Source: an uncultured Clostridia bacterium | GTDB lineage: Bacteria; Bacillota_I; Bacilli_A; RF39; UBA660 | Length of the DNA: 31,488 nt | Direction: 5' to 3' | NCBI GenBank assembly: GCA_947304495.1 | Contig: CAMZBG010000013.1 | Coordinates: 1 to 31,488 of the forward strand | Part shown: positions 1 to 7,883 of the stretch, one piece after another | Position numbering within the stretch: position 1 is the first letter of the stretch | Layout of the letters: each line of letters begins with the position of its first letter | Notes under the pieces: model-generated | Seen by the model: the letters and a program-made list of their open reading frames with translations, nothing else | The model's database searches: none | Told to the model about the DNA's origin: nothing | Program-made: the position numbers and the translations under genes

Positions 1-1782
1 TAATATTTCTTTTTCTGTTATGGTTGAGGCATCACCCATAAACATAAATTTATATCCATTTAATTCTGTATAGACAACATTAGAGTTATCATTTTCATTA
101 TCATATTCTTTTGTCTGCAAGAAATATAATTTGTTATCATCTATATTTAATTCTTTAATACACGAATAATATTTTATTTTTTTCTTATCTAATACTTTGA
201 TTAATTCTTTTTCTAAATCATTATAAGGTCCACAATTAAAGATTACTTTTTCTACTTTAAAATTATTTACTAAATTAATAGCTTCTCCCATATGGTCGAA
301 GTCGCCATGAGTTATAATTATCGCATCTAATTTAACGATTCCTTTACTATATAAATATGGAATAGTTTTATTCATTGTAATACTATAATCACTACCGGTT
401 ATACCTCCAGTATCAATCATTATATTGTTGTTATATGGATATTTAATAATAATCGAGTCACCTTGTCCTACATCAGCAAAAAGGACTTCTAAATCATAAT
501 TAAAGTATATTTCAAACTTATGAAATAAGATAACAAAAAGAAAGAAAATATATTTTTTATTATATAGAAACAAAAATATACCGATATAATACACCGTTAT
601 CAGTATCATATTTGGTTTAGAAAAATGGAGAACACCTAAATTATATTTTGATATAAAAAGTGAAATAATCTCCATTATAGTTATAAATAGATTTAATATA
701 TAACACAAACCTGGTATTATTAAACACATTAAAGATAACGGAAAAATAACCATACTAACCAAAGGAATAAATATAATATTTAAAAGAATAGAAAGGAAGT
801 TTACTTGATAATAGTTATATATACATATTGGAAAAGATACTAAAAAAGATATTAATGAAATATATAAAGATTTTATTATACTGTTCTTTACTAATTTGAT
901 TTTATTTGCAAATAACACTAATGAAAACGAGATTAAATAAGAATATTGAAAAGCTATATTATAAAGATAAAATGGATGCCATAAAAGTAATATAATAAGT
1001 ACCATATACATAATATCGATACTTTTTATCTTTAAATTAAATAACTTATTTACTGAAAATAATATATACATAGTTAAACTTCTAATTACCGATGGAGAAG
1101 CTCCTATTAGTAGTGAATAAACAGTTAAAAAAAGAATTACAATTCCATAATTATAAAAATTACTATATGATATTCTTTTTAAAATAAACAATAAAATGGA
1201 TGCAAATAGACTAATGTGCATTCCGGAAATACTAAAAAGATGGGAAATTCCATTTTCTCGGTAACTTGATATAATATTATCGCTTATCGAAGAAGTATCC
1301 CCCAAAACAAAAGTTTTTATATATTCTTGACGTTTTGGAAATGAATCTATTCTTTTAACAATCATATTTTTTATGTGATAGATAATATTTGTATTATTAG
1401 CTATTTTCTTTATTTCACAAGTATTAATAATATTATATATACCATTATTATATAGATATTTCCGATAATTAAAAGCATTAGGAATAGTATTATTGCTAGG
1501 TTTCTCTAACTTGCCTTTAACATTTATTACATCTCCTAAAGATATATTATTTAATTTGCAATTATAACCATTTATAATTAGCTTTTCTTTAGCATTTATA
1601 TATAATGTCACTTTGTTTTCTTTAATAATTCTCTTAAAAACTACACCTTCAAATTCGATTTCATTGCTATAAACACTTTCATATTTTATTAACTTTGTAT
1701 ACATTACACATATAACTATAACTAATATTGCCAATATTTTAAAAAGATATCTATGTTGTAATATGTACTTTAATCTCTTCAT
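1..1782 (-). CDS. comEC: ComEC/Rec2 family DNA uptake channel, 3' end cut by window edge
   Basis: Polytopic membrane protein of natural transformation. The ComEC family forms the inner-membrane channel for single-stranded DNA and carries a metallo-beta-lactamase-like domain. Reading from ATG at 1782 gives 594 codons without a stop down to base 1. An N-terminal hydrophobic anchor (about 14-33) is followed by a soluble OB-like region. The hallmark competence motif HLFSISGMHISLF then leads into many membrane helices. After these comes the lactamase-like domain, with FADVGQGDS, MIDTGG and the metal-binding THGDFDHMG motif; MFMGDAS is near the edge. The start overlaps the last 32 bases of comEA, which suggests translational coupling. 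The ribosome binding site is weak, so the exact start is less sure than the identity. Confidence 0.93.
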   Translation of the reverse strand, partial: MKRLKYILQHRYLFKILAILVIVICVMYTKLIKYESVYSNEIEFEGVVFKRIIKENKVTLYINAKEKLIINGYNCKLNNISLGDVINVKGKLEKPSNNTIPNAFNYRKYLYNNGIYNIINTCEIKKIANNTNIIYHIKNMIVKRIDSFPKRQEYIKTFVLGDTSSISDNIISSYRENGISHLFSISGMHISLFASILLFILKRISYSNFYNYGIVILFLTVYSLLIGASPSVIRSLTMYILFSVNKLFNLKIKSIDIMYMVLIILLLWHPFYLYNIAFQYSYLISFSLVLFANKIKLVKNSIIKSLYISLISFLVSFPICIYNYYQVNFLSILLNIIFIPLVSMVIFPLSLMCLIIPGLCYILNLFITIMEIISLFISKYNLGVLHFSKPNMILITVYYIGIFLFLYNKKYIFFLFVILFHKFEIYFNYDLEVLFADVGQGDSIIIKYPYNNNIMIDTGGITGSDYSITMNKTIPYLYSKGIVKLDAIIITHGDFDHMGEAINLVNNFKVEKVIFNCGPYNDLEKELIKVLDKKKIKYYSCIKELNIDDNKLYFLQTKEYDNENDNSNVVYTELNGYKFMFMGDASTITEKEIL

Positions 1783-2437
1783 ATAGTTTTTCGCCAATAC
1801 CTGGAACATTTTTTATATCTTCCACTGTACTAAAAGCTCCATTTTCTTCACGATATCTAACAATTGCAATAGCTTTAGATTCACCAATACCAGGTAATGT
1901 TTGAAGTAATGAAACTGATGCTGTATTAATATTTACTAATCCATTATCATTTTCACCAATCATTCCATTAATTTCATTATTTATGCAGCCATCATTTTGT
2001 ATATTCGGACAAACGCACTCTTTCTCCACTGTCTTTACAACTGTTTCCAAGATATTAGAATTCTTTACTTCATCTTTAGTATAAACAATTATTACCATTT
2101 CATTTTCTATTTTTTTGGCCAAATTTATTAGTGATGTATCGGCATTTTCAGTTAATCCTCCAGCTAACTCAATAACATCTTGTATTTTTCTATCACATTC
2201 AACTTCATAAACTTTTGGTTCTTTAATAGCCCCTTTGATATCAACAAAGCATTTTGATTCATCATTATTTACCAATATTTCATCATTTATTTCTAAGTTA
2301 TCACTAGAAATATCAATATTATTGTATTTATTTTTTTCTAAAATTAGCTTCGTAGATATTGCTGCTATTACTATCAAAACAAATAGTATAACTGTCAATA
2401 AATATTTATACTTTCTTATCATCTTCAACATAATCAC
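1751..2437 (-). CDS. comEA: ComEA family competence DNA receptor
   Basis: Membrane-anchored DNA-binding protein that hands incoming DNA to ComEC. The roughly 228-aa product has one N-terminal membrane helix (about 11-30). An SLBB-type domain follows (FVDIKGAIKEPKVYEV through the AGGLTENAD turn and INLAKKI). A low-complexity Asn-rich spacer then leads to a C-terminal double helix-hairpin-helix, with VNINTASVSLLQTLPGIGE and IKNVPGIGEKLYEEI. Size and order are those of Firmicute ComEA. The start is GTG at 2437 or ATG at 2431; both are served by the purine-rich AGGAAAG and AGGTG just upstream. It forms an operon with comEC. No confident promoter is seen in 2438-2560. Confidence 0.93.
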   Translation of the reverse strand: MIMLKMIRKYKYLLTVILFVLIVIAAISTKLILEKNKYNNIDISSDNLEINDEILVNNDESKCFVDIKGAIKEPKVYEVECDRKIQDVIELAGGLTENADTSLINLAKKIENEMVIIVYTKDEVKNSNILETVVKTVEKECVCPNIQNDGCINNEINGMIGENDNGLVNINTASVSLLQTLPGIGESKAIAIVRYREENGAFSTVEDIKNVPGIGEKLYEEIKVHITT

Positions 2438-2531
2438 CTAAACTTTCCTTTCAATAATAATATTCATAATAAAATGAGCGTTTTACTTTTTTTGAAGAAA
2501 AATTAGACATAATTGGTGATATTTTTATAAT

Positions 2532-2562
2532 AAAAAAACATCTAGTAAATATTTACTAAATG
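2532..2562 (-). terminator. Intrinsic terminator of the Ig-repeat gene
   Basis: A near-perfect inverted repeat at 2539-2562 (arms CATTTAGTAAA and TTTACTAGATG on the minus strand) is followed by a run of seven T residues. It lies three bases after the stop codon of the Ig-repeat gene. The stem is AT-rich, so efficiency is uncertain. Confidence 0.65.
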
Positions 2563-2565
2563 CCT

Positions 2566-4269
2566 TTATTTATTCTTTTTGTTTTTTACTAACAATCTAA
2601 TTATATTAATAAACAACAATAATGAAATAACTGCAATAAAATATAATGTATAATTACCTTTCTTCTTGATATTGATCACATATGTTGTTTTATTTTTTCC
2701 TTTAGTAGTTATTGTAATAATACTTCCATCTTTTAAATCTCTATTACCACCAATAGTTATTTCATCAGCTTCTCTATTAGTAGTTATATCTAATGCCGAC
2801 TCATTGCCAATAGTTAAGTTATATGTTTTAACTTCAGGATCAAATTTTAAATCATAACCAGCTATAGTTACTTTAAGTGGCTCCAGTGGCTTTTCAACCA
2901 CACTTATAGCAATTGACGCTTTTATTTTTCCTTCCTTATCGCTAACTGTTATTGTTGCATTTCCTATTTTAATAGCATTAACTACTCCATCTTTAACCGT
3001 TGCTACCTCTTCATTATCACTTGTCCAAATAGGATCTACGATTGCACTATCCTGTGGTGTTGCAATCGTATTAAGGGTCGTTGCACTTCCAACATAAACT
3101 TCTAATGTTTCTTTATCAAAAGCTATAGCCTCAATTGGTTTAGATGAAACTGTAACTTTACAAATTGCTTCATAATTACCTTCGATACTAACTACTTTAA
3201 TTTGAGCATTACCAGCTCTTACCGCAGTTATCTTACCATTATCATCAACTTTAACTATTTGCGTATTACTACTAGACCAGGTAACTTTTTTATTTTCAGC
3301 ATTACTTGGATTATAAGTAATTGTTAAGGTTTCTTCTTGGCCACTTTCAAGCACAAGCTCACTTTTGTTCAACGTTATTCCTTTTAATGTTTTGTCAACA
3401 GCATTAACTGTAACCTTACACGCCGATTCATAATTACCATCAGATGATGTTACTGTAATTGTTGCTGTTCCTGGAGCAACAGCTTTTAAATTACCATTAC
3501 TATCAACTGTAACTACCTTAGTATCACTACTTTTCCAAGTAACTCCTTTATTCGTAGCATTACTTGGATTATAAGTAACATACAATCTAGCAGTTCCATT
3601 TTCAGATAACTCTTTACTGCTGTCGATACTTATTCCTTTTAACTTTATAGTAGTATTTGTATTATTATTGCTGTTATTATTGTTATTGTTGTTGTTACTG
3701 TTATTATTTGAATTATTATTTATTTGTTCAACAACAGTTACCTTATATAATTCTACTTTTTCTTCTATTTTTAATGAAATATATGCTGTCCCTAATTTCT
3801 TACCAGTAATATATCCTTGATTATTTACAGTAACGATACTGCTATCTAAACTTGCATAGAAAATAGTCTTATTTGTAGCATTACTTGGGTTAATCGTAGC
3901 ATTTATTTTTTTAGTTTCATTTATCGCTATTGTATCGCTTGTCTTATCTAAAACAATTTTACTAACTGGAACATACCCATCAACTATATATATTTTACAT
4001 ATATCGCTTTCATGATTTGCATTTGATACACTTATATATACTTCGCCAGTACTTACACCAGTTATCTTACCACCGATTACTGTAGCTACATTAGGATTAG
4101 TCGTAAACCATACGACTGAATTAGTATTACCAGTAGGTGTAACAGTTACATTACTACCAACACCTATTTTTAAATTATCACAACTAATATCGATACTAGC
4201 ATTGACTACTTTAATATTAAAACTAATTATTAATAAAATATAAATTAATAATAATGCTACTTTTTTCAT
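2566..4269 (-). CDS. Surface protein with Ig-like (Big_2) repeats and C-terminal membrane anchor
   Basis: Secreted, membrane-anchored 567-aa protein. Residues 1-24 are a signal peptide (MKKVALLLIYILLIIS, then VNA). Five group-2 bacterial Ig-like domains follow, at about 25-97, 102-182, 208-290, 293-375 and 380-458. They show the recurrent pattern NPSNATNK, V-T-W-x-S, and G-x-A-x-I-x-V. An Asn/Ser-rich linker (184-207) separates domains 2 and 3. A cadherin-like beta-sandwich repeat (about 463-535, with the motif TYNLTIGN) precedes a terminal membrane helix (540-560) and a basic tail. There is no LPXTG motif, so anchoring is by the helix. The RBS AGGAAAGTGGG precedes ATG at 4269. Big_2 proteins are usually adhesins or cell-wall-associated; no specific ligand can be read from the sequence. 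Confidence 0.85.
   Translation of the reverse strand: MKKVALLLIYILLIISFNIKVVNASIDISCDNLKIGVGSNVTVTPTGNTNSVVWFTTNPNVATVIGGKITGVSTGEVYISVSNANHESDICKIYIVDGYVPVSKIVLDKTSDTIAINETKKINATINPSNATNKTIFYASLDSSIVTVNNQGYITGKKLGTAYISLKIEEKVELYKVTVVEQINNNSNNNSNNNNNNNNSNNNTNTTIKLKGISIDSSKELSENGTARLYVTYNPSNATNKGVTWKSSDTKVVTVDSNGNLKAVAPGTATITVTSSDGNYESACKVTVNAVDKTLKGITLNKSELVLESGQEETLTITYNPSNAENKKVTWSSSNTQIVKVDDNGKITAVRAGNAQIKVVSIEGNYEAICKVTVSSKPIEAIAFDKETLEVYVGSATTLNTIATPQDSAIVDPIWTSDNEEVATVKDGVVNAIKIGNATITVSDKEGKIKASIAISVVEKPLEPLKVTIAGYDLKFDPEVKTYNLTIGNESALDITTNREADEITIGGNRDLKDGSIITITTKGKNKTTYVINIKKKGNYTLYFIAVISLLLFINIIRLLVKNKKNK
3649..3720 (-). repeat. AAT/AAC trinucleotide tract encoding the poly-Asn linker
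   Basis: About 24 codons, mostly AAT, AAC and occasional AGT, encode the Asn/Ser-rich linker between Ig domains 2 and 3. Because the unit is three bases, length changes would keep the frame and alter only linker length. Confidence 0.75.
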
Positions 4270-4294
4270 AGACCCACTTTCCTATCCTATTAAA

Positions 4295-4323
4295 ATTATA
4301 ATATAGTTTTTAAATTTAGTAAA
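4295..4323 (-). promoter_or_regulatory. Promoter of the Ig-repeat gene
   Basis: The minus strand carries -35 TTTACT (4318-4323), a 17-base spacer and -10 TATAAT (4295-4300), about 25 bases upstream of the start codon. Confidence 0.65.
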
Positions 4324-4355
4324 GAAAAAGAATTAACATTTTTAATATTAATTCT
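4322..4355 (-). terminator. Intrinsic terminator overlapping the GT4 stop codon
   Basis: On the minus strand AGAATTAA (4355-4348) pairs with TTAATTCT (4336-4329) and is followed by a T-rich run. The stop codon TAA at 4348-4350 is part of the 5' arm. Confidence 0.65.
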
Positions 4356-5541
4356 CTGTTTTTTTATTTCTTTTATTAATTGCTTGATGATATACTTTTA
4401 AAACATTTGCTGCAAATACTTCTTTTGAATATTCATATGTACTATTCTTAGCATTCATACTCATAGTCTTATATAATTCACTATTATTAGCTAATTTGAT
4501 GATATCATCTATAAACTCATCATCATTAGCAAATAAATAACCGTTGTATCCATTTTGAATAGTTTTTTGAAAACTTGTATCATTAATACATAATGTTGGT
4601 TTAGCCGCTGCTAATCCTTCTATTATTGTCAAGCCTTGCGTCTCCGTCGTTGAAAATGATACCATAGCATCAAATGCTTGATAATATTCTGGTATTAAAT
4701 TATAATCGACAAGTCCAGTAAAAATAACATTTTTTTCAATTTTTAATTTCTTTGCTAATGTTTTTAAATTTTCCATATCTGGGCCATCACCCACTAGCAT
4801 AAATTTAACTCTCTTATTGGTTTCAATAATTCTACTTAGATTTGTTAATATTCTATCAAAACTCTTTTCAACTGCTACTCTACCAACTGAACCAATTACA
4901 AAATCATCGTCAGCTATTTTATATTTTTTTCTTTCTTCTTTAGCTTTTTTATTTAAATTACTAGTTGGATAGAATTTTTTAATATCTATACCAGTTGGAA
5001 TAACAAACATATTTCTGGTTATATTATATTTATTGTTAAATATCTCTTTAATTTTATCTGTAGGAACAATTAGTTCATCACATTTGTTATCATAATAGTA
5101 TTTAGTATATTTTGCCAAGAATTTTTTAGCTAATTTATCAAAATGTCCATGTGTAACATAATAGACATAATCTTCATATAAAGTATGATATGTATGTACT
5201 ATTGGTATATTTAATTTTTTAGCAACAATATGTGAAAATGTCCCCACAGTTCCTTCTGTTTGTGAATGAATAATATCCAAATTCCACTCGTTTTTAATTA
5301 TTTTCATTGCTTTTGATGAATATATACCAGTCATTCTCAATTTATAAAGACCAGTTTTTATCCCTGGTAATAATATTGTTTCATTTTTCTTATCATATAT
5401 AAACTTCATATTATCCAAATTAGGGATTACCATATATACTTTATGTCCCATTGCTTCTAATGCACTCTTTAGCATTGCGATACTTGTTGCTACTCCAGAT
5501 ACATGTGGATAATAACTATCAGTAAAAATTCCTATTCTCAT
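4348..5541 (-). CDS. GT4 glycosyltransferase, probable 1,2-diacylglycerol glucosyltransferase
   Basis: GT-B glycosyltransferase of family GT4, 397 aa. By family resemblance it probably transfers a hexose from a nucleotide sugar to diacylglycerol at the inner membrane face, making monoglycosyl diacylglycerol as the Acholeplasma enzyme does. The N-terminus MRIGIFTDSYYPHVSGVATS is the typical acceptor-side glycine loop. HTYHTLYEDYVYYV and the basic, aromatic helix after it fit lipid-interface binding in this group. VPTGID, GRVAVEKSFD and the donor-site E-x7-E pair E300/E308 (in ETQGLTIIE) are in place. It appears monocistronic, with its own promoter and terminator. Other GT4 acceptors (phosphatidylinositol-type or polysaccharide) cannot be excluded. 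Confidence 0.85.
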   Translation of the reverse strand: MRIGIFTDSYYPHVSGVATSIAMLKSALEAMGHKVYMVIPNLDNMKFIYDKKNETILLPGIKTGLYKLRMTGIYSSKAMKIIKNEWNLDIIHSQTEGTVGTFSHIVAKKLNIPIVHTYHTLYEDYVYYVTHGHFDKLAKKFLAKYTKYYYDNKCDELIVPTDKIKEIFNNKYNITRNMFVIPTGIDIKKFYPTSNLNKKAKEERKKYKIADDDFVIGSVGRVAVEKSFDRILTNLSRIIETNKRVKFMLVGDGPDMENLKTLAKKLKIEKNVIFTGLVDYNLIPEYYQAFDAMVSFSTTETQGLTIIEGLAAAKPTLCINDTSFQKTIQNGYNGYLFANDDEFIDDIIKLANNSELYKTMSMNAKNSTYEYSKEVFAANVLKVYHQAINKRNKKTEN

Positions 5542-5573
5542 AAGTCACCTCTTATTAGTTACATATATGTATA

Positions 5574-5602
5574 AGTATATAACATATTACGTTTTTTTTC
5601 AA
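5574..5602 (-). promoter_or_regulatory. Promoter of the GT4 gene
   Basis: The minus strand carries -35 TTGAAA (5597-5602), a 17-base spacer and -10 TATACT (5574-5579). The leader contains the small palindrome ACATATATGT. It is divergent from the small + strand gene at 5699. Confidence 0.65.
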
Positions 5603-5698
5603 TTATCAGATTATACTTTACAGTTTTAAATAACACTGGGTATTTATAATTTCTAACATTGTAATTATCAAATATAATAATAATGAAAGGGGGATACT

Positions 5699-5836
5699 AT
5701 GTACGGCTATTATGGTAATGGATATGGTTATGGCATCGGAGAATGGATCTGGATATTAGTAATAATATTTATTATTTTCTTCCTATTCTATAACAATAGT
5801 TTTAACAACGGAAATCGTCCTTCAAAATGTTACTAA
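5699..5836 (+). CDS. Small YjcZ-like Gly/Tyr-rich membrane peptide
   Basis: A 45-codon ORF with a very strong ribosome binding site, GAAAGGGGG (5685-5693), five bases before ATG. A strong hairpin terminator starts two bases after its TAA. The product begins MYGYYGNGYGYGIGEWIW. One hydrophobic helix (about 16-31) and a short Asn-rich tail ending in KCY follow. A Gly/Tyr-rich head followed by a single helix is the layout of the YjcZ/YrzQ-type small proteins, annotated as sporulation-associated in Bacillus. The resemblance is in composition and layout, so function is open. The candidate -10 TATAAT at 5673-5678 has a poor -35. The adjacent thioredoxin-like gene converges on it. Confidence 0.75.
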   Translation: MYGYYGNGYGYGIGEWIWILVIIFIIFFLFYNNSFNNGNRPSKCY

Positions 5837-5837
5837 C

Positions 5838-5860
5838 AGCACATTTAATGTGCTTTTTTT
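5838..5860 (+). terminator. Intrinsic terminator of the small YjcZ-like gene
   Basis: AGCACAT (5838-5844), loop TTA and ATGTGCT (5848-5854) are followed by a run of T residues to 5860. The convergent minus-strand gene ends inside the loop (its stop codon is 5845-5847). No T run exists on the minus strand, so this hairpin should act mainly on + transcripts. Confidence 0.85.
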
Positions 5861-6318
5861 GATAAATAAATATATTTTTCTAACCAATTATCAAAAGCCG
5901 TTACAATTTGATATTTAGCTATATCTTCTTCTTTATTTGCATCCAAATAAGCTACAACTCTACCTTTTTTAACGATAAGTATTGAAGGTGCATATTTAAC
6001 TTTTTTTATTAAATAAGTTTTTTTAAATTCATTATATGAAATGGCATAAAAACTAAGATTGTTTTTTTCCATTGATTCAATAAATATTTCATCACATGGT
6101 ATTTCAAAATTACAAAAATTATTATAGACAAACATTATATAAGATTTTTTTTCTTTTTTTAAATCAATAACATCACTAGCATTTATATCGATAAAAGTAT
6201 TTCCATCATAATAAATATCATCTAGATAAAATTTAGCAATATATCGTTTATTAATATATATCGCTAATCCCGATATAATCACAATGGTTAATATTATTAT
6301 TATTAATTTTCTTTTCAT
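5845..6318 (-). CDS. Membrane-anchored thioredoxin-like protein with a C-x5-C site
   Basis: 157-aa protein with an N-terminal signal anchor (about 5-22) and an outer thioredoxin-like domain. The active-site region reads FVYNNFC69NFEIPC75, so the cysteines are five residues apart rather than two. The later motif YAPSILIVKKGRVVAYL gives the expected cis-proline (P111) and edge strand of the fold. Its start lies four bases after the rhodanese stop, in GAAGTGATATG, so the two are co-translated from one mRNA. It is probably an extracytoplasmic thiol protein; whether C69 and C75 form a redox pair is unknown. The 3' end runs into the terminator hairpin of the opposing small gene. Confidence 0.72.
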   Translation of the reverse strand: MKRKLIIIILTIVIISGLAIYINKRYIAKFYLDDIYYDGNTFIDINASDVIDLKKEKKSYIMFVYNNFCNFEIPCDEIFIESMEKNNLSFYAISYNEFKKTYLIKKVKYAPSILIVKKGRVVAYLDANKEEDIAKYQIVTAFDNWLEKYIYLSKKAH

Positions 6319-6322
6319 ATTA

Positions 6323-7000
6323 TCACTTCTTAATTGGTGTTAATGATTCAAAATCGATATCATGATAAGTTACTTTCCAAAAATCATATGTCCCATTATC
6401 ATTTTTAACATCTATTTTATTCTTACCTTCATAATACCAATATCCACCAATATCATATATTTTATTCTCATTCCAACCTAAAGATACGAGTAGTTTTTTA
6501 GTCATACCAGCATAACCACCACCACCACACATTAAAAAGATATATTTATCTTTAGGAAAATAGTATTCTAAAAATTTGATAGATTCTTGATAATTAGCGG
6601 TATACTTTCCATCAACTGTCTCCGTAAATAAAGTTTTTCCGGTATAACTATCACCAACCTCTGCAGGTAATCCTTTAACTTGTGTTAAATATGGATATGG
6701 AATTACTTCAAACCCCTTAATGAATCCAGATAGATAAGAGTCTCCTCCAATTGCCTCATAATTTCCTGGATCTTTTAACATACGCATATCATAATATACT
6801 GCATCATCCCTATTAAGATATTTATCGATAGTATCTTCGTTAATGTTTTTATCGATACCTAATTCCCCTCTAATTCCATCGGTAACTTCCGGTTTAGGAA
6901 GAATACTTCCCTTCTCATATTTAATATTATTTACACTTAAAACAAGTAATAAGCACAAAAAAGTTGCAACAACTATTAATATTATTTTTTCTTTTTTCAT
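6323..7000 (-). CDS. Membrane-anchored rhodanese-domain protein
   Basis: 225-aa protein from ATG at 7000, chosen because AGGAG (7006-7010) sits five bases upstream; an earlier in-frame ATG at 7015 lacks such a site. The N-terminal membrane anchor is at about 5-23. The rhodanese fold is read from YYDMR (69-73) and the catalytic loop after Cys158 in FLMCGGGGYAGM. A helix and the strand NKIYDIGGYWYYEG follow. Rhodaneses carry sulfur as a persulfide on this cysteine or reduce thiol compounds. It would act outside the membrane and is coupled to the downstream thioredoxin-like gene. It ends in TGA, the only TGA stop among the genes here. The sulfur donor is unknown. Confidence 0.82.
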   Translation of the reverse strand: MKKEKIILIVVATFLCLLLVLSVNNIKYEKGSILPKPEVTDGIRGELGIDKNINEDTIDKYLNRDDAVYYDMRMLKDPGNYEAIGGDSYLSGFIKGFEVIPYPYLTQVKGLPAEVGDSYTGKTLFTETVDGKYTANYQESIKFLEYYFPKDKYIFLMCGGGGYAGMTKKLLVSLGWNENKIYDIGGYWYYEGKNKIDVKNDNGTYDFWKVTYHDIDFESLTPIKK

Positions 7001-7061
7001 AATTTCTCCTTTCATTATTATTCTAATACTATATAATCGATAAATAAATAACTATTTGGTT

Positions 7062-7088
7062 GAAAAAACTCAACTTTTAGTTGAGTTT
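7062..7088 (-). terminator. Intrinsic terminator of the membrane HTH regulator
   Basis: On the minus strand AAACTCAAC (7088-7080), a five-base loop and GTTGAGTTT (7074-7066) run directly into further T residues. It starts one base past the stop codon. Confidence 0.85.
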
Positions 7089-7089
7089 A

Positions 7090-7785
7090 CTATTTTATAT
7101 TTAAACAATTTTTTTCTAATATCAATGGTATCTTATAAGATGTTGTTTTTTCAGAATTATCTTTAGCATTTATTAAAAGATATAAACTGTTTTCAGAATA
7201 TTCTCTACATGATTGTTCATAATCATCTACCAAAAACTTAACTTCACTTAAAAACTCTTTTAATGTTATGTTATCACTTTTATATGAACTTATTTGTTTT
7301 TCAACATTATCATTTTTTTCATATAAAATACATTCTATTTCCGCATAGGTTTTATCTTCTTCTTGCCCGCAATATTCAATACTGCTGATATATATTGCTG
7401 ACTTATTATGATTATATGATAAACTACCTGATATTTGAAAATTATCACAAGAAGTACCTATCGTTCGAAATTTAAAATCATTATCTCGATTATTAACTAC
7501 AATTGCTATCACTATAATTAAAAGTATTAACAATATAATTCCGATTAAAATATATGGCTTATTTTTATTATTACTATGATATTCGCCATCAAATATTTCT
7601 TCAATACTGACATCTAATTCCTTAGCTATTTGTTTAATTAAAGCTTTATCTGGCATGTTCTTACCATTTTCCCATTTTGATACTGCCTGATAAGTTACTC
7701 CCAATTTATCTGCTAATTCTTTTTGTGTAAGATTATTTTTTTTACGTATTTCTTTAATAAAATTACCAAACTTCTCTTGTTCCAT
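7090..7785 (-). CDS. XRE-family HTH regulator with membrane helix and Cys-rich outer domain
   Basis: 231-aa one-component regulator. Residues 1-65 form a classic XRE/HTH_3 domain (LTQKELADKLGVTYQAVSKWENG). One membrane helix follows (about 78-97), then a roughly 130-residue domain predicted outside the membrane. That outer domain has five cysteines (113, 139, 152, 193, 227) while the cytoplasmic part has none. It has its own promoter and terminator and sits between two groups of exported thiol or rhodanese genes on the same strand. I infer a membrane-bound sensor-regulator, possibly of thiol or envelope state. XRE-membrane proteins are common in low-GC bacteria and their ligands are mostly unknown. 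Confidence 0.85.
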   Translation of the reverse strand: MEQEKFGNFIKEIRKKNNLTQKELADKLGVTYQAVSKWENGKNMPDKALIKQIAKELDVSIEEIFDGEYHSNNKNKPYILIGIILLILLIIVIAIVVNNRDNDFKFRTIGTSCDNFQISGSLSYNHNKSAIYISSIEYCGQEEDKTYAEIECILYEKNDNVEKQISSYKSDNITLKEFLSEVKFLVDDYEQSCREYSENSLYLLINAKDNSEKTTSYKIPLILEKNCLNIK

Positions 7786-7819
7786 ATTTTCACTTCCAAT
7801 AATTATTAACTCTATGTCT

Positions 7820-7848
7820 ATTTTACTAGCATTTTTAATTATTGTCTA
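7820..7848 (-). promoter_or_regulatory. Promoter of the membrane HTH regulator
   Basis: The minus strand carries -35 TAGACA (7843-7848), a 17-base spacer and -10 TAAAAT (7820-7825). The -35 begins two bases beyond the T tract of the preceding gene's terminator. Confidence 0.6.
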
Positions 7849-7850
7849 GT

Positions 7851-7883
7851 CTCAAAAAAAGTAATACCCTAAGTATTACTTTT
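7851..7883 (-). terminator. Intrinsic terminator of the thioredoxin-like lipoprotein operon
   Basis: On the minus strand AAAAGTAATAC (7883-7873), a five-base loop and GTATTAC (7867-7861) lead into seven T residues. The 5' arm overlaps the stop codon at 7882-7884. Confidence 0.85.

Noticed and set aside
2438..2538. Promoter or riboswitch upstream of comEA
   Set aside because: AT-rich with several weak -10-like strings but no paired -35, extended -10 or convincing RNA structure; left unannotated.
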